Assembly: GCA_964412115.1 (NCBI GenBank)
Contig: CAYPMM010000037.1
Coordinates: forward strand, 1-5,609
Length of the DNA stretch: 5,609 bases
Reading direction: 5' to 3'
Origin: HO2-45-28 sp964412115
GTDB taxonomy: Bacteria; Patescibacteriota; Minisyncoccia; HO2-45-28
Of the stretch, positions 4,774 through 5,609 are shown in pieces. Made by a program: the position numbers and the translations under genes. The notes beneath the pieces were generated by a model, which was not told the origin of the DNA, made no database searches, and saw only the letters and a list, made by a program, of their open reading frames with translations. Position 1 is the first letter of the stretch; each line of letters begins with the position of its first letter.

Positions 4774-5609
4774 GTGGCGTCTATACAGAGACGGCTTGGG
4801 GACCTTGGTCGGAATGATTTTCGGCGCGGGTGTTTTTGCTCTACCCTACAGTTTTGCTCAAGCCGGCCTTTTTTGGGGTTCGGTTCATTTTTTTATCGCC
4901 ATGTTTTTCATGGTCGTTTTGCACCTGATGTACGGAGAGGTGGCATATTTAACCGACGGCCAGCATAGGTTTACGGGATATGTCAGAAAATTTCTCGGAC
5001 GCAAGGCGGAGTTTTTGGCTCTTTTTACCACTCTTTTCGGCTACTATGGCGCGCTTTTGGCTTACGGAATTTTGGGCGGAATATTTTTAAAAGTTTTTAT
5101 GCCCCAGTTTTCCGTTACCGGCCTTACTTTGGCGTTTTTTATTGTCGCGGCCTTATTTGGTCTGTTTCGTTTTGAGCGCATAGGCACGATTAACTTTTAT
5201 CTGACCATACCCATTTTCATTTTCATTTTTTACTTACTCGGACTTTCATGGCCGTCAATACGTTTTGAAAATTTTTTAGTCGGCTCGCCGCCTAATTGGT
5301 TTTTGCCCTACGGCATATGGCTTTTTTCGTTGGGCGGATTCGCGAGCCTTCCTGAAGCCCGCGACATAATGAAAGGCTCCACCCTTGCCGACTTCAGGAA
5401 AGTCATAATATGGAGTCTGGTAATATCGGCCGCGGTTTACTGGGTTTTTGTCGTATCGGTGCTCGGGGTGTCCGGCGCGTTAACATCCGAAGACGCCCTA
5501 ACCGGCATTTCCGGTATTATTGGTTTTCCCGCTCTTGTCGCGGGATCGCTTATCGGGCTTATTGCGGTTTTTACCTCATATTTGGCTCTAGCCGCGGATT
5601 TAAAAAACA
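4754..5609 (+). CDS. APC-superfamily amino acid permease, aromatic-type-like (3' end beyond window)
   Basis: The frame is open from ATG 4754 to the right edge; 285 residues are visible. Residues 14-35 hold the first helix with GTLVGMIFGAGVFALPYSF, the broken-helix substrate and ion site of APC-fold amino acid transporters. Further hydrophobic helices follow, at about 38-56 (FWGSVHFFIAMFFMVVLHL), 82-110, 118-134, 138-158, 176-192, 206-226 and 248-276, in an APC-like layout. The G-x-x-x-G-A-G-x-x-x-L-P start resembles the hydroxy/aromatic amino acid permease (HAAAP) and related families, so import of an amino acid by proton or sodium symport is likely, but the substrate cannot be named. Family members are usually 380-450 residues, so about two thirds is here. 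It overlaps MgtC by 20 nt and belongs to the same transcript; ATG 4757 or 4766 are alternative starts. Confidence 0.85.
   Translation, partial: MMTTMSKWRLYRDGLGTLVGMIFGAGVFALPYSFAQAGLFWGSVHFFIAMFFMVVLHLMYGEVAYLTDGQHRFTGYVRKFLGRKAEFLALFTTLFGYYGALLAYGILGGIFLKVFMPQFSVTGLTLAFFIVAALFGLFRFERIGTINFYLTIPIFIFIFYLLGLSWPSIRFENFLVGSPPNWFLPYGIWLFSLGGFASLPEARDIMKGSTLADFRKVIIWSLVISAAVYWVFVVSVLGVSGALTSEDALTGISGIIGFPALVAGSLIGLIAVFTSYLALAADLKN

Noticed and set aside
4774..4968. Open frame directly after the MgtC stop
   Set aside because: It is in the MgtC frame past its TAA and is overlapped by the permease, whose translation has clear helices and a transporter motif.
1..5609. A new defence, mobile or CRISPR-type system
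   Set aside because: No direct repeats with spacers, no transposase, integrase or inverted-repeat ends, no nuclease-toxin pairs. All genes but the small membrane protein fall in known families, and their grouping alone does not show a system.

Overview
The window looks bacterial: compact, protein-coding, with Shine-Dalgarno sites of the AGGAGG type, a Rho-independent terminator and TATAAT-like -10 elements. TGA acts as an ordinary stop (4298-4300), so the genetic code looks standard. Gene density and the mix of a beta-CASP nuclease, a SLOG protein, a short MgtC and a small-molecule permease would fit an uncultured bacterium, possibly of the candidate phyla radiation. That placement is an inference; no rRNA or other marker gene is present.

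Layout. On the minus strand, 559 down to the left edge, is the N-terminal half of a thiamine-pyrophosphate 2-oxoacid dehydrogenase E1 alpha subunit, cut by the window. A divergent intergenic region of 73 bp carries two overlapping promoter-like sites. On the plus strand, transcription unit A runs from about 633 to a hairpin terminator at 2295-2320 and holds a small four-helix membrane protein and an acetyl-CoA acetyltransferase (thiolase). Unit B starts at a promoter 7 bp after that terminator and holds a beta-CASP metallo-beta-lactamase RNase-like protein, a SLOG (LOG/TIGR00725-like) nucleotide-binding protein, a short MgtC/SapB membrane protein and the start of an APC-superfamily amino acid permease that leaves the right edge. 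Its genes are 5 nt apart or overlap (ATGA, then a 20-nt overlap), so they are probably co-transcribed.

How they fit together. E1 alpha (acyl-CoA formation from 2-oxoacids) and the thiolase (joining or splitting acetyl units) both handle acyl-CoA, but they are divergent and their link is only suggestive. Unit B mixes RNA processing, a nucleotide-related enzyme fold and two membrane proteins; I see no single pathway. 

The most distinctive signals are in the non-coding parts and overlaps: two start codons lie 12-13 nt after the first base of an extended -10 box (TGC-TATAAT or TGC-AATAAT) without a Shine-Dalgarno sequence, which predicts leaderless mRNAs, and the poly-acidic tail of MgtC doubles as the ribosome binding site and start of the permease. 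I found no CRISPR array, insertion sequence, tRNA, rRNA or convincing new defence or mobile system.
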